This document shows positions 33,529-41,498 of a stretch of DNA of 64,000 nucleotides, piece by piece. Numbering within the stretch: the stretch's first letter is position 1; each line of letters starts with the position of its first letter. Source of the DNA: Streptomyces sp. CB02056 (GTDB lineage Bacteria; Actinomycetota; Actinomycetes; Streptomycetales; Streptomycetaceae); the NCBI RefSeq assembly GCF_001905545.1, contig NZ_LIPD01000003.1, forward strand, positions 903,147 to 967,146, given 5' to 3'. The notes under the pieces are model-generated. The model made no database searches. It had not been told where the DNA came from and saw nothing but the letters and a program-made list of their open reading frames with translations. The translations under genes and the position numbers were made by a program.

Positions 33529-34436
33529 ACCGCGCTGCCGACGCCGGCCAGGAAGCAGTACAGCGCGAACGGCGTCAGGCTGCGGGTCTCGAAGTACCGG
33601 GTGAGGAACCGCACCGAGACGTAGCCGGCCACGAAGGCGGCGAGGCTGCCCGCGAGGACGGGGCCGAGCACGCCGGAGTTCTCCGGCCTGAACAGCTCGG
33701 GCACCTTGAGCACCGAGGCGGCCAGGATGACCGGGGTGGCGAGCAGGAAGGAGAACCGGGCGGCGTCCTCGTGGTGCAGTCCGCGCAGGATGCCGGCGCT
33801 CATGGTGACGCCGGAGCGGCTGATGCCCGGGAACAGCGCGAGGATCTGCGCGGCGCCGATCCAGGCGCCCTGCCCGTAGCCGAGCCTGGTCAGCCGGTGG
33901 TCGGAGGCGATCGCCGGGTCCAGGCCCGGCTCGTCGTCGGCGTGTCCGGCGGTGTGTCCGGCCCGGCGGCGGCCGGTGCCGCCGCGCTTGAGCCGCTCGG
34001 CGCCGAGCAGCACGAGCCCGTTGAGGGCGAGGAAGACCGCGGCCGGGACGGGCTTGCCGAGCGCGTTGCGCAGGGCCTTCTCCAGCGCGAGGCCGGCCAC
34101 GCCGACCGGGATGGTGGACAGCACGAGCAGCCAGGCGAGCCTCTCGTTGCGGGTCTCCACCCGGCGGTGCCGGATCGAGCCGAACAGCCCCTCGACCACC
34201 CGGACCCAGTCCTTGCGGAAGTAGACCACCAGGGCGAGCGCGGTGGCCAGGTGCAGGGCGACCAGGGCGGCGAGGTACGAGGAGCCCTCGGCGGTCATGT
34301 CGAGGTCGTGCTGGATCCGCCCGCCGACCAGGGCGGGCAGCAGGATGCTGTGGCCGAGGCTGGAGACCGGGAAGAGTTCCGTCACGCCCTGGAGCAGGCC
34401 GACGCCTATCGCTTCCGGGTAGGTCAGGGTCGACAT
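33513..34436 (-). CDS. uppP: Undecaprenyl-diphosphatase (UppP/BacA)
   Basis: The 307-residue polytopic protein carries the family's two catalytic segments: GLLQGVTELFPVSSLGHSILLP near the N-terminus and ALFPGISRSGVTMSAGILRG near residue 205. It recycles undecaprenyl pyrophosphate to the monophosphate carrier for peptidoglycan synthesis and confers some bacitracin resistance. A charged loop between helices (residues about 150-185) is longer than in E. coli. ATG 34436 begins at the conserved helix. Confidence 0.96.
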   Translation of the reverse strand: MSTLTYPEAIGVGLLQGVTELFPVSSLGHSILLPALVGGRIQHDLDMTAEGSSYLAALVALHLATALALVVYFRKDWVRVVEGLFGSIRHRRVETRNERLAWLLVLSTIPVGVAGLALEKALRNALGKPVPAAVFLALNGLVLLGAERLKRGGTGRRRAGHTAGHADDEPGLDPAIASDHRLTRLGYGQGAWIGAAQILALFPGISRSGVTMSAGILRGLHHEDAARFSFLLATPVILAASVLKVPELFRPENSGVLGPVLAGSLAAFVAGYVSVRFLTRYFETRSLTPFALYCFLAGVGSAVYLSL

Positions 34437-34534
34437 CGCGCACCTTCGCTCGGGGGTCGGTGGCCGGCCGGGTCGGGGGCCCTCGCGAAGCTACTACGCG
34501 CATGTAGACGTTCGGCAGCCCCGCCGTCGGAAGT

Positions 34535-34750
34535 TCACCGACCGTACGGCTGCGGGACACCGGGGGCGAGGTGCCCGATCAGCGCCGCCGCCACGGAGGC
34601 CAGGACGGTGGCGGACGGGACGGCCCGGTGCGCCGCGTCGCCGAGCAGGACGACGGCGGTCACCGCGGCCGGCATGCCGGCCAGCGGCAGGGCGACGGTC
34701 AGGACGGCGAGCAGGCGGCGGGGGCGGCGCGGGGGGTCCGGGCGGGTCAC
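34535..34750 (-). CDS. Small two-helix membrane protein, unidentified
   Basis: A 71-residue frame begins at GTG 34750 after an AAGGAG ribosome site. It has a basic N-terminus (TRPDPPRRPRR) and two hydrophobic helices (LLAVLTVALPLAGMPAAVTAVVLL and ATVLASVAAALIGHLA). Codon bias is good. No family is recognised. It lies between uppP and the TANGO2-like gene on the same strand. Confidence 0.5.
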   Translation of the reverse strand: MTRPDPPRRPRRLLAVLTVALPLAGMPAAVTAVVLLGDAAHRAVPSATVLASVAAALIGHLAPGVPQPYGR

Positions 34751-34864
34751 GGCGGTCTCCTTCGGGCTCGACCCGGGCCACGATGCCGCCTCCCGCAGCG
34801 TCAGGTGCAAGCCCTTTTCCCGGCGCCGCCCGCCGCCCGCCGCCGCCCGCCGCGACCCGGCGGG

Positions 34865-35647
34865 TCAGCCCGTCGCCACCCGCCGCCACCCCGGCCCGTC
34901 CGCGGCCACCGGCGCGGCCGCGAAGTCGTAGCGCAGCAGGTCCGGCCCGAGCGCGAGCAGCGAGATCGACGAGGAGCCCCAGATCCGCCCGTCGCCGAAG
35001 TCGCGCCGCTGGATCAGCGCGGCGTCCGCGTCCGGCGCCAGCCCGTCCCCGGCGACGATCGGCAGCCATCCGCCCCAGGCCGCGGCGGCCGGCCCGTCGG
35101 CGGTCGGTTCGGGCCGGGGTTCGGCGGTGAGGCGGGACCGGAAGTGGGCGGCCCGCGCGGCCATCAGGTCGCGGATCCGCTCGGAGGTGGTCCGGTCGGC
35201 CGCCCGGCCCTCCAGCCCGTCGTTGAGCACCACGCTCAGGCCGGACGGCAGTTCGCGCTCCTCCAGCCGTCCGCCGCTCCAGCTGGACACCCGGGCCCCG
35301 TCGGCCCGGACCAGGACGAGGTGGAACGGGTCGTACGGGGTGAGGTCGAGGTGGCCGATGCCGCCCTCCCGGACGGCGGTGAGCGGCAGCCGGCCGCGGG
35401 TGCGCCGGGCGTCGGCGGGGGCGAGCGGGCCGAAGCCGTTCAGCAGGCAGGCGGCGGTGTGCCGGACGGGGTCGACGGCCAGCCAGGTGCCGCCGGCCGC
35501 GAGGTCCAGTCCGCCGAGCAGGTCGGGCCGGTCCGGCCAGTGGTGGTCCGGCGGCAGCCAGGCGCGGCCCAGGTACTCGTCCCGGACGGACAGCAGCAGC
35601 ACCGGCACGGCCGCTTCCGGCTCGATGCTGACGAACGCCGTGCACAC
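34865..35647 (-). CDS. NRDE/TANGO2-family protein
   Basis: The 260-residue protein starts V-C-T-A: the Cys after the initiator is conserved in the family and suggests an N-terminal-nucleophile-like fold. Family features are the strand WLAVDPVRHTAACLLNGFG and the segment YDPFHLVLV. Eukaryotic TANGO2 affects Golgi organisation and lipid/heme handling; bacterial roles are unknown. GTG 35647 is chosen because it places the Cys at position 2 and AGGGGG lies 8 bases upstream. Confidence 0.7.
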   Translation of the reverse strand: MCTAFVSIEPEAAVPVLLLSVRDEYLGRAWLPPDHHWPDRPDLLGGLDLAAGGTWLAVDPVRHTAACLLNGFGPLAPADARRTRGRLPLTAVREGGIGHLDLTPYDPFHLVLVRADGARVSSWSGGRLEERELPSGLSVVLNDGLEGRAADRTTSERIRDLMAARAAHFRSRLTAEPRPEPTADGPAAAAWGGWLPIVAGDGLAPDADAALIQRRDFGDGRIWGSSSISLLALGPDLLRYDFAAAPVAADGPGWRRVATG

Positions 35648-35802
35648 GACCGGGCCCCCTGACCTCGTCCTGTCGGAGACCTCCTGGCGGTGATCTCCTG
35701 CCGGCGATCCTCGCACGGTCGTTCGCACGCCGGAAGTGGCCCAAGGAACGCGTGGCCGAACGCACCAGGACGGCAGGCCACCCCGCTCCTAGGCTGGCGA
35801 CC

Positions 35803-36315
35803 ATGACGACGAACGAGACCACGCGCGCGACCGCGGACGGGACGGCCGGTACGGACGGGGCCCCGGTGCCCGCCCCCGAGCAGCGCCTGCTGATGCACAA
35901 GCTCGCCCCCGCCTACTACCAGGCGATGGTCGCCGTGGACCGGGCCTCCCGGGAGGGCGTCGACCCGGTCATCGCCGAGCTGGTCAAGGTGCACGCCTCG
36001 ATGCTCAACGGCTGCGCCTTCTGCATCGACATGCACTCCACCGACGCCCGCGAGCACGGCGAGCAGGACCACCGCCTGGTCTCCCTCCCGGCCTGGCGCG
36101 AGACCCCGTGGTTCACCGCCCGTGAGCGCGCCGCCCTGGCCCTCACCGAGTCGGTCACCCTGCTGACCCAGGGGCACGTGCCGGACGCCGTGTACGCGGA
36201 GGCCGCCGCGCGGTTCGACGAGACCGAGCTGGCCCAGCTGATCGCGCTGATCGCCACCATCAACGCCTGGAACCGGATCGGCGTGTCCACCCGCATGAGC
36301 CCGGCCGCCAGGTGA
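35803..36315 (+). CDS. Carboxymuconolactone decarboxylase/AhpD-like protein
   Basis: The 170-residue all-helical protein has the CxxC redox motif in NGCAFCIDMHSTDAREHGE, plus the conserved NAWNRIGV near the C-terminus. This is the AhpD-like peroxidase-associated type rather than a true decarboxylase. It probably reduces peroxides or serves as a thiol-disulfide relay. The stop overlaps the next start (GTGA), so it is coupled to the lyase-like gene. Confidence 0.9.
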   Translation: MTTNETTRATADGTAGTDGAPVPAPEQRLLMHKLAPAYYQAMVAVDRASREGVDPVIAELVKVHASMLNGCAFCIDMHSTDAREHGEQDHRLVSLPAWRETPWFTARERAALALTESVTLLTQGHVPDAVYAEAAARFDETELAQLIALIATINAWNRIGVSTRMSPAAR

Positions 36316-37136
36316 GCGCCGCGGACCCCGCCGTCCGGCGGGAGCGGGCCCGGCTGCTGCGGGAGCTGCACCGCCCGGGCGAGCCGCTGGTGCTGGCGAA
36401 CGCCTGGGACGTGCCGAGCGCCCGGCTGGTGGCCGCCGCCGGGGCGCGGGCGGTGGCGATGGCCAGCGCGAGCGTGTCCTGGTCGCTCGGCAGCGCGGAC
36501 GGCGGCGGCGCCGACCCCGGGCAGGTGCTGGCCCGGACCGCCCAGGTGGTCCGCGCCGTCGACCTGCCGGTCACCGCGGACCTGGAGGGCGGCTACGCGG
36601 ACACCGCCGCCGGGGTCGGGGAGACGGTCGCCGCGCTGCTCGCCACCGGTGCCGTCGGGGTGAACCTGGAGGACGAGGGGCGCCCCCCGGCGGAGGCCGC
36701 CGAGCGGATCGCGGCCGCCCGGGCCGCGGCGGACGCGGCCGGCGTGCCGCTCTTCGTCAACGCCCGGACGGACGTGTTCCTGCGCGGGATCGGCGCCCCG
36801 GAGGGCCGGCTGGACGACGCGGTGCACCGGCTGCGGGCGTACGTCGAGGCGGGCGCGGACGGGGTGTTCGTCCCCGGGGTGTCCGACCCGGAGACCATCG
36901 CCGCCCTGGTCGAGGCCGTCCCGGCGCCGCTGAACGTGCTGGCCGGCCCCGGCTCCCCGGCGGTCGCCGAGCTGGCGAAGCTCGGCGTGGCCCGGATCAG
37001 CCTGGGCCCGGGCCTGGCCGAGGTGGCGTACGCGGCGGTCCGCCGGGCCGCCGAGGAGGTGTACGGGAGCGGCACGTTCACCGCGCTCGCGGAGGGGCTG
37101 GGCTACCCGGAGCTCAACCGGCTGTCCGCGCTCTGA
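36312..37136 (+). CDS. Isocitrate lyase/phosphoenolpyruvate mutase family protein
   Basis: The 274-residue TIM barrel has the superfamily signatures LANAWDVPSARLVAAAGARAVA, TADLEGGYAD (metal ligands), VNLEDE and FVNARTDVF. The family cleaves C-C or C-P bonds of 2-oxo/2-hydroxy acids. The exact substrate is not evident; methylisocitrate-like or oxaloacetate-like compounds are possible. It is translationally coupled to the AhpD-like gene. Confidence 0.9.
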   Translation: MSAADPAVRRERARLLRELHRPGEPLVLANAWDVPSARLVAAAGARAVAMASASVSWSLGSADGGGADPGQVLARTAQVVRAVDLPVTADLEGGYADTAAGVGETVAALLATGAVGVNLEDEGRPPAEAAERIAAARAAADAAGVPLFVNARTDVFLRGIGAPEGRLDDAVHRLRAYVEAGADGVFVPGVSDPETIAALVEAVPAPLNVLAGPGSPAVAELAKLGVARISLGPGLAEVAYAAVRRAAEEVYGSGTFTALAEGLGYPELNRLSAL

Positions 37137-37248
37137 GCCCGGCGGCCTGAGCGCCGCGGGTCGAGCGGTCGTCGTGCGTCGGGTGGCGTGGGCGGCCGGC
37201 CGTTCGGGGGTCGGCCGGCCGCCCGCGCTCCGGTGGCGGAGCGCCGGG

Positions 37249-37509
37249 TCAGTTCAGGATCTGCCCGCTGAGCCCCGGGTGGGCCATCTGGTTGGTCCCG
37301 ATCGCCTCGATCTCGTTGGCGGGCTTGCCGAGCAGCGGGAGCTTGCCCACGGTCCGCAGGGCGAGGTCGCCGGGGGAGACTTCGAGCCCGTCGGTGAGCC
37401 CGCCGGTGGCGTCCGGCGAGGAGGCGGTCTGGGAGGTGGCGGAGGCCGCCGGGACGGCGAGGGCGAGGCCCGCCATGGTGAGGGCGGCCAGGGTGGCGAG
37501 TTTCTTCAT
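37249..37509 (-). CDS. Small secreted protein of unknown function
   Basis: The 86-residue protein has a clean Sec signal peptide (MKKLATLAALTMAGLALAVPAASA, cleavage after ASA at about residue 24). The mature part is short (about 62 residues) with no Cys and no known motif. It is transcribed alone, 40 bases downstream of the P450 pair on the same strand. Confidence 0.75.
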   Translation of the reverse strand: MKKLATLAALTMAGLALAVPAASATSQTASSPDATGGLTDGLEVSPGDLALRTVGKLPLLGKPANEIEAIGTNQMAHPGLSGQILN

Positions 37510-37552
37510 GCCCTGCCGAACGACCCGGACCGCCCTCAGGTAACCGGTCGGC

Positions 37553-38773
37553 TCAGACCGTCACCCACAGGGTGCGCACGCTGTTGCTGACGAACGAGGC
37601 GATCGGCTCGTCGGTCCGGCCCTCCGCGAGGGCCAGCCCCGGGAAGCGGGTGAACAGGTGCCGCAGCGCCGTCTCGGCCTCCATCCGGGCGAGCCCGGAG
37701 CCGAGGCAGAAGTGCGGGCCGTGGCCGAGCGACAGGTGCTTGGCGGGCTGCCGGGTGAGGTCGAAGCGGTCCGCGTCCGGGTGGTGCCCGGAGTCCCGTC
37801 CGGCCGCCGCGTAGGAGGCCAGCAGCGCCTCGCCGCGCCGGATCACCACGTCGCCGACCGCGATGTCCTCGCTCGCGTAGCGCAGCGGGAACTGCCCGAC
37901 CGGGGAGTCGTAGCGCAGGGTCTCCTCGACCACCGCCGACCACGGCTGCTCCCCGTCCAGGACGAGCCGCAGCTGGTCCGGGTGGGCGAGCAGGGCGCGG
38001 ACGGCGTTGGTGATCAGGTTGAGCGTGGTCTCGTGCCCGGCGACCAGCATCAGCAGCAGGGTGCCGACCAGCTCGGCCTCGCTGAGCCGGTCGCCCGCCT
38101 CGTGGACGGCGATCAGGTCGGTGGTCAGGTCGTCGCCGGGCTCGGCCCGCTTGGCCGCCACCACCGAGGCCAGCAGCGTGTTCAGGCCCCGCTGCGCGGC
38201 CAGCGCCGCCGCCGGGGTGGCCGAGCTGGAGACCATGGTGTCGGACAGCTCGTGCAGTTCGTCCTGCTCCGCCAGCCCGAGGCCGAGCAGTTCGCCGATC
38301 ACCTGCATCGGCAGCGGGTAGGCGAAGTGCCGCCGCAGGTCGAACTCGCCCTCCAGCTTCGCGACCCCGTCCAGCAGCGCGACCGTCCGGGCCTCGACGG
38401 CGGGGGCCAGGTCGGCTATCCGGCGCGGGGTGAAGGCCTGCGAGACCAGTCCGCGCAGCCGCCGGTGGTCCTCGCCGTCGGCGGTGACCATGCCGGGGAC
38501 GACGATGAAGTTGAGCAGCGGCCAGCCCTCCGGCAGCCGTCCCTCCCGGAAGGTCGTCCAGAGCCGGGCGTCCTTGCCGACCCGGGGGTCGGACAGCAGC
38601 GACTGGAGGGTGTCGTGGTGGGTTACCGCCCAGACCACCACCCCGCCAGGGAGCTCCACCAGGACCGCGGGGCCGGCTTCGCGGAGTCGGGCGTTCTCGC
38701 CGTGCTGGTCGCGGCCGAAGGGGTCGAGTCTGACGGGCTCGGCGCGGGTTCCGGATTCGGTGGTGGTGTCCAT
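37553..38773 (-). CDS. Cytochrome P450, CYP154-like (last gene of the conservon)
   Basis: The 406-residue P450 has an intact set of signatures: I-helix AGHETT (residues 245-250), ExxR E284-TL-R287, and heme loop HGPHFCLGSG with C356 as thiolate ligand. Its position after a CYP157-like gene in a conservon, and the segment TLRYDSPVGQFPLRYASEDI, point to CYP154, a family that hydroxylates macrolides, steroids and small aromatics. Its ATG lies inside the preceding P450 gene with GAGAGG as ribosome site, an overlap of 151 bases. Confidence 0.9.
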   Translation of the reverse strand: MDTTTESGTRAEPVRLDPFGRDQHGENARLREAGPAVLVELPGGVVVWAVTHHDTLQSLLSDPRVGKDARLWTTFREGRLPEGWPLLNFIVVPGMVTADGEDHRRLRGLVSQAFTPRRIADLAPAVEARTVALLDGVAKLEGEFDLRRHFAYPLPMQVIGELLGLGLAEQDELHELSDTMVSSSATPAAALAAQRGLNTLLASVVAAKRAEPGDDLTTDLIAVHEAGDRLSEAELVGTLLLMLVAGHETTLNLITNAVRALLAHPDQLRLVLDGEQPWSAVVEETLRYDSPVGQFPLRYASEDIAVGDVVIRRGEALLASYAAAGRDSGHHPDADRFDLTRQPAKHLSLGHGPHFCLGSGLARMEAETALRHLFTRFPGLALAEGRTDEPIASFVSNSVRTLWVTV

Positions 38774-40086
38774 GCGGGCCTCTCGGGGGCGGGCGGGCGG
38801 GGCGGGGTGAAGGCGCTGTAGAGCACCGGGAGGGCGGTCAGGGCCCGGGACCACGGGGACGGGCGCCAGGCCAACTCGCCGGGCGGTACGGCCAGTTGGA
38901 GGTCCGGCAGGCGGTGCAGCAGGGTCTCGACGGCGGTCTCGACGATGATCCGGGCCGGGTGCTGGGCCGGGCAGACGTGCCGGCCCGCGCCCCAGGCGAG
39001 GTGGGCCCGGTTGCCGCCGAGCGAGCCCTGCGCGGCGGCCGAGACGCCCTGTGCGGCCGGGTCGGCGTTGGCCGCGGCCAGGCCGAGGACGAGCATGTCG
39101 CCGGCGCTGATGTACTGGCCGCCGAGCACGGTGTCGCCGGTGGCCCAGCGGCCGGGGAAGTTCTGGGTGGGCGGGTCGCGCCAGAGCACCTCCTCCAGCG
39201 CGTCGGAGACGGTCAGCCGCCCGCCGGTGAGGGTGGCCCGGAAGCGCCGGTCGGTGAGCAGCAGCCGCAGCGTGTTGCCGGTCCAGTTGATGGAGGTCTC
39301 GTTGCCCGCGACCATCAGCACCACCAGGTGGTGCACCGCCTCCTCGTCGGTCAGCCCGGCCGGGTGGGCGAGCAGCCAGGAGGTGAGGTCGGCGCTGGGG
39401 GCGGCCCGGCGGCGGCGCACCAGGTCGACGAGCAGTGCCTGGAACTCCAGTCCGGCGCGCTGCGACTGCGCGCTGCTGTCCACGAAGTGGCTGATCAGCT
39501 CGACCACCCGGGGCCCGCTCTCCACCGGCAGTCCGACCAGCTGGGTGAAGACCAGCAGCGGCAGCCGGCGCGCGTACTGGGCGACCAGGTCGGCGGTGCC
39601 GTCCGGGCCCCAGCCGTCGATCAGCCCGTTGGCGGCGGCCTCGGTGGTGCCGCGCAGCTGGCGGTGGTCGATCTGGGCGAGGGTGTCGGAGACGGCGGCG
39701 CGCAGCCGCTGGTGCTCGGCGCCGTCCAGGTTGAGCAGGGTGGGCCGCCAGGAGGTCATCGGCAGCAGCCGGGAGTCGGCCGCCAGCCGGCCCTCGGCGG
39801 GCACCCGCCAGCGGCGCGAGTCCTTGGAGAACAGCGCCTCGTTGCGGGTGAGTTCGAGCAGCTCGGCGTAGCCGAGGACGAGCCAGGCCTCGACCCCGGG
39901 CTCCAGCTCGATCGGGGCGACCGGCCCGTAGCGCTCGCGCAGCCGGGCGTACAGGCCGTGCGGGTCCTCGGCGACGGCCGGGCCGTACAGCGGCGTCAGC
40001 GGCACGCCCACGGGCAGCCCGCCGGGCCGTCCGCCGCCGTGGGCGACGGGGCACCCGGGGGCTCCCGGGTGTTCGGGGGAGGTCAT
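38623..40086 (-). CDS. Cytochrome P450, CYP157-like, lacking the ExxR arginine
   Basis: The 487-residue protein has the P450 I-helix AGNETS (residues 260-265) and heme loop WGAGRHVCPAQ (C372). The K-helix ExxR reads E299-V-L-W302, so the invariant Arg is Trp. That substitution is the published hallmark of the CYP157 family, which pairs with CYP154 in Streptomyces conservons. The last 60 residues are a Pro/Ser-rich tail encoded by DNA that also encodes the start of the next P450. It overlaps cvnD by 4 bases (ATGA). Confidence 0.9.
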   Translation of the reverse strand: MTSPEHPGAPGCPVAHGGGRPGGLPVGVPLTPLYGPAVAEDPHGLYARLRERYGPVAPIELEPGVEAWLVLGYAELLELTRNEALFSKDSRRWRVPAEGRLAADSRLLPMTSWRPTLLNLDGAEHQRLRAAVSDTLAQIDHRQLRGTTEAAANGLIDGWGPDGTADLVAQYARRLPLLVFTQLVGLPVESGPRVVELISHFVDSSAQSQRAGLEFQALLVDLVRRRRAAPSADLTSWLLAHPAGLTDEEAVHHLVVLMVAGNETSINWTGNTLRLLLTDRRFRATLTGGRLTVSDALEEVLWRDPPTQNFPGRWATGDTVLGGQYISAGDMLVLGLAAANADPAAQGVSAAAQGSLGGNRAHLAWGAGRHVCPAQHPARIIVETAVETLLHRLPDLQLAVPPGELAWRPSPWSRALTALPVLYSAFTPPRPPAPERPAWTPPPNPEPAPSPSDSTPSAATSTARTPDSAKPAPRSWWSSLAGWWSGR

Positions 40087-40745
40087 CCCTGGAGCTCCAG
40101 GATCGAGTTGCGGTGCAGGTGGTCGACGAAGTCGATCAGCAGGTCGTAGGACTGCCGGCGGTCGCGCGCGTCGCAGTGCAGGATCGGCACCTCCGGCAGC
40201 AGGTCCAGCGCCGAGCGCAGCTCCTCCTCCGGGTAACTCGGCGTGTCCGGGAAGGTGTTGACCGCGACCGCGAACGGGATGCGCTGCTCCTCCAGCCGGC
40301 CGAGCACGTCGAAGCTCTCGTCCGGGCGGCGCAGGTCGACCATGGCGATGGCGCCGAGCGCTCCGCGCGACAGGTCGTCCCAGAGCGGCCAGAACCGCTG
40401 CTGCCCGGGCGTGCCGAACAGGTACAGCGCGAGCCGCGAGTTGAGCGTGATCCGGCCGAAGTCCAGCGCCACCGTGGTGGTGGTCTTGCCGGCGCGACCG
40501 GTGAGGTCGTCGATGCCGGCGCTGGCGGCGGTCATGGTCTCCTCGGTGCGCAGCGGGGTGATCTCGCTCAGCGAGCCGACCAGGGTGGTCTTGCCGACCC
40601 CGAACGGACCGGTGACCAGGATCTTGACCGCGCCCTGCACCGAGGAGGGCAGGTACTGCGGCCCGGCGGCGGACCCGGCGGCGTCGGTGGCGCCCGGTGC
40701 GTCCGGGGCGTCGGGGACGGCTTCAGCGGAGTTGGCGGAGGCCAA
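40083..40745 (-). CDS. cvnD: Conservon GTP-binding protein (CvnD)
   Basis: The 220-residue small GTPase-like protein has P-loop GPFGVGKTT, a G3-like LFGTPGQQRF and NTFPD in place of NKxD. This is the Ras-like CvnD of streptomycete conservons, thought to form a membrane-associated complex with CvnA, B and C. I chose the TTG at 40745 because GGAGGAGG lies just upstream, inside the end of cvnC; no ATG/GTG gives a better start. Overlap with cvnC is 23 bases. Confidence 0.92.
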   Translation of the reverse strand: MASANSAEAVPDAPDAPGATDAAGSAAGPQYLPSSVQGAVKILVTGPFGVGKTTLVGSLSEITPLRTEETMTAASAGIDDLTGRAGKTTTTVALDFGRITLNSRLALYLFGTPGQQRFWPLWDDLSRGALGAIAMVDLRRPDESFDVLGRLEEQRIPFAVAVNTFPDTPSYPEEELRSALDLLPEVPILHCDARDRRQSYDLLIDFVDHLHRNSILELQG

Positions 40746-41088
40746 CGAGCACCTCCTCCAGGAGGGTTGCGGGCAGGCGTTCGGCCTGGGGGACGGGCGG
40801 GAGCACCTGCACGGCGCCGAGGTCCCAGAGGTCACCGACCAGCACCTTGACGACGCCGAGCGGCAGCCCCAGGTGGGCCGCCACTTCGGCGACGGACAGC
40901 AGGCTGTGGCAGAGCGCGAGGATGCGCCGGTGCTCACGGTTGATCAGCTCGTGCTCGGGCAGGTCCGGCGGCTCGGGCAGTCCTAATGGTCCGGGCACGG
41001 CGCTGACCAGGCTCTCCACGGCCAGATCGGACCGGGTGGGGCGGCTGCGCCCACCGGTGATGACGTACGGCCGGACCGGGCCGCTCAC
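40723..41088 (-). CDS. cvnC: Conservon DUF742 protein (CvnC)
   Basis: The 121-residue protein has a DUF742 domain: VRPYVITGGRSRPTRSDLAVESLV at the N-terminus, then a winged-helix-like segment HELINREHRRILALCHSLLSVAEVAAHLGLPLGVVKVLVGDL. CvnC links CvnB and CvnD in the conservon complex. Its GTG overlaps the cvnB stop (GTGA). Confidence 0.94.
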   Translation of the reverse strand: MSGPVRPYVITGGRSRPTRSDLAVESLVSAVPGPLGLPEPPDLPEHELINREHRRILALCHSLLSVAEVAAHLGLPLGVVKVLVGDLWDLGAVQVLPPVPQAERLPATLLEEVLVGLRQLR

Positions 41089-41498
41089 CGGTGGCCCCCC
41101 GCCGCGTGGTCGACGCGCGGCGGGCTGGTGAGGTGGGTGCCGATCCGCTCGACCAGGACCTGCATCTGGTAGGCGACCAGGCCGGCGTCGACCGCCTCGC
41201 CGGCCACCACGGCCAGGTGCGCGCCGGCCCCGGCGGCGACGACGAAGAGGTAGCCGCCGCCGTACTCGATGATGATCTGGCGGGTGGCGCTGCCCGGTCC
41301 GCCGAAGCCCGTCGCGACGCCGCGGGCCAGCGACTGCAGTCCGGAGCAGGCGGCGGCGAGCCGTTCGGCGTCGTCGCGCGGGATGCCCGCGCTGCGGCCG
41401 ATCTCCAGGCCGTCGTTGGAGACGACGACGGCGTGCTGGACCTGCGGGACGGCGATGATGTCGGCGAGCAGCCAGCCGAGATCAGGGGTGGTGGTCAT
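41085..41498 (-). CDS. cvnB: Conservon roadblock/LC7-domain protein (CvnB)
   Basis: The 137-residue roadblock/LC7 protein (LGWLLADIIAVPQVQHAVVVSNDGLEIGRSAG) belongs to a fold that regulates small GTPases such as MglA. In conservons it is the presumed regulator of CvnD. The start at ATG 41498 overlaps the end of cvnA by 17 bases. Confidence 0.95.
   Translation of the reverse strand: MTTTPDLGWLLADIIAVPQVQHAVVVSNDGLEIGRSAGIPRDDAERLAAACSGLQSLARGVATGFGGPGSATRQIIIEYGGGYLFVVAAGAGAHLAVVAGEAVDAGLVAYQMQVLVERIGTHLTSPPRVDHAAGGHR

Noticed and set aside
34495..35900. A 468-residue minus-strand frame overlapping the TANGO2-like gene
   Set aside because: It is a shifted-frame, Arg/Pro-rich artefact; the frame at 34865-35647 shows the family features and proper start.
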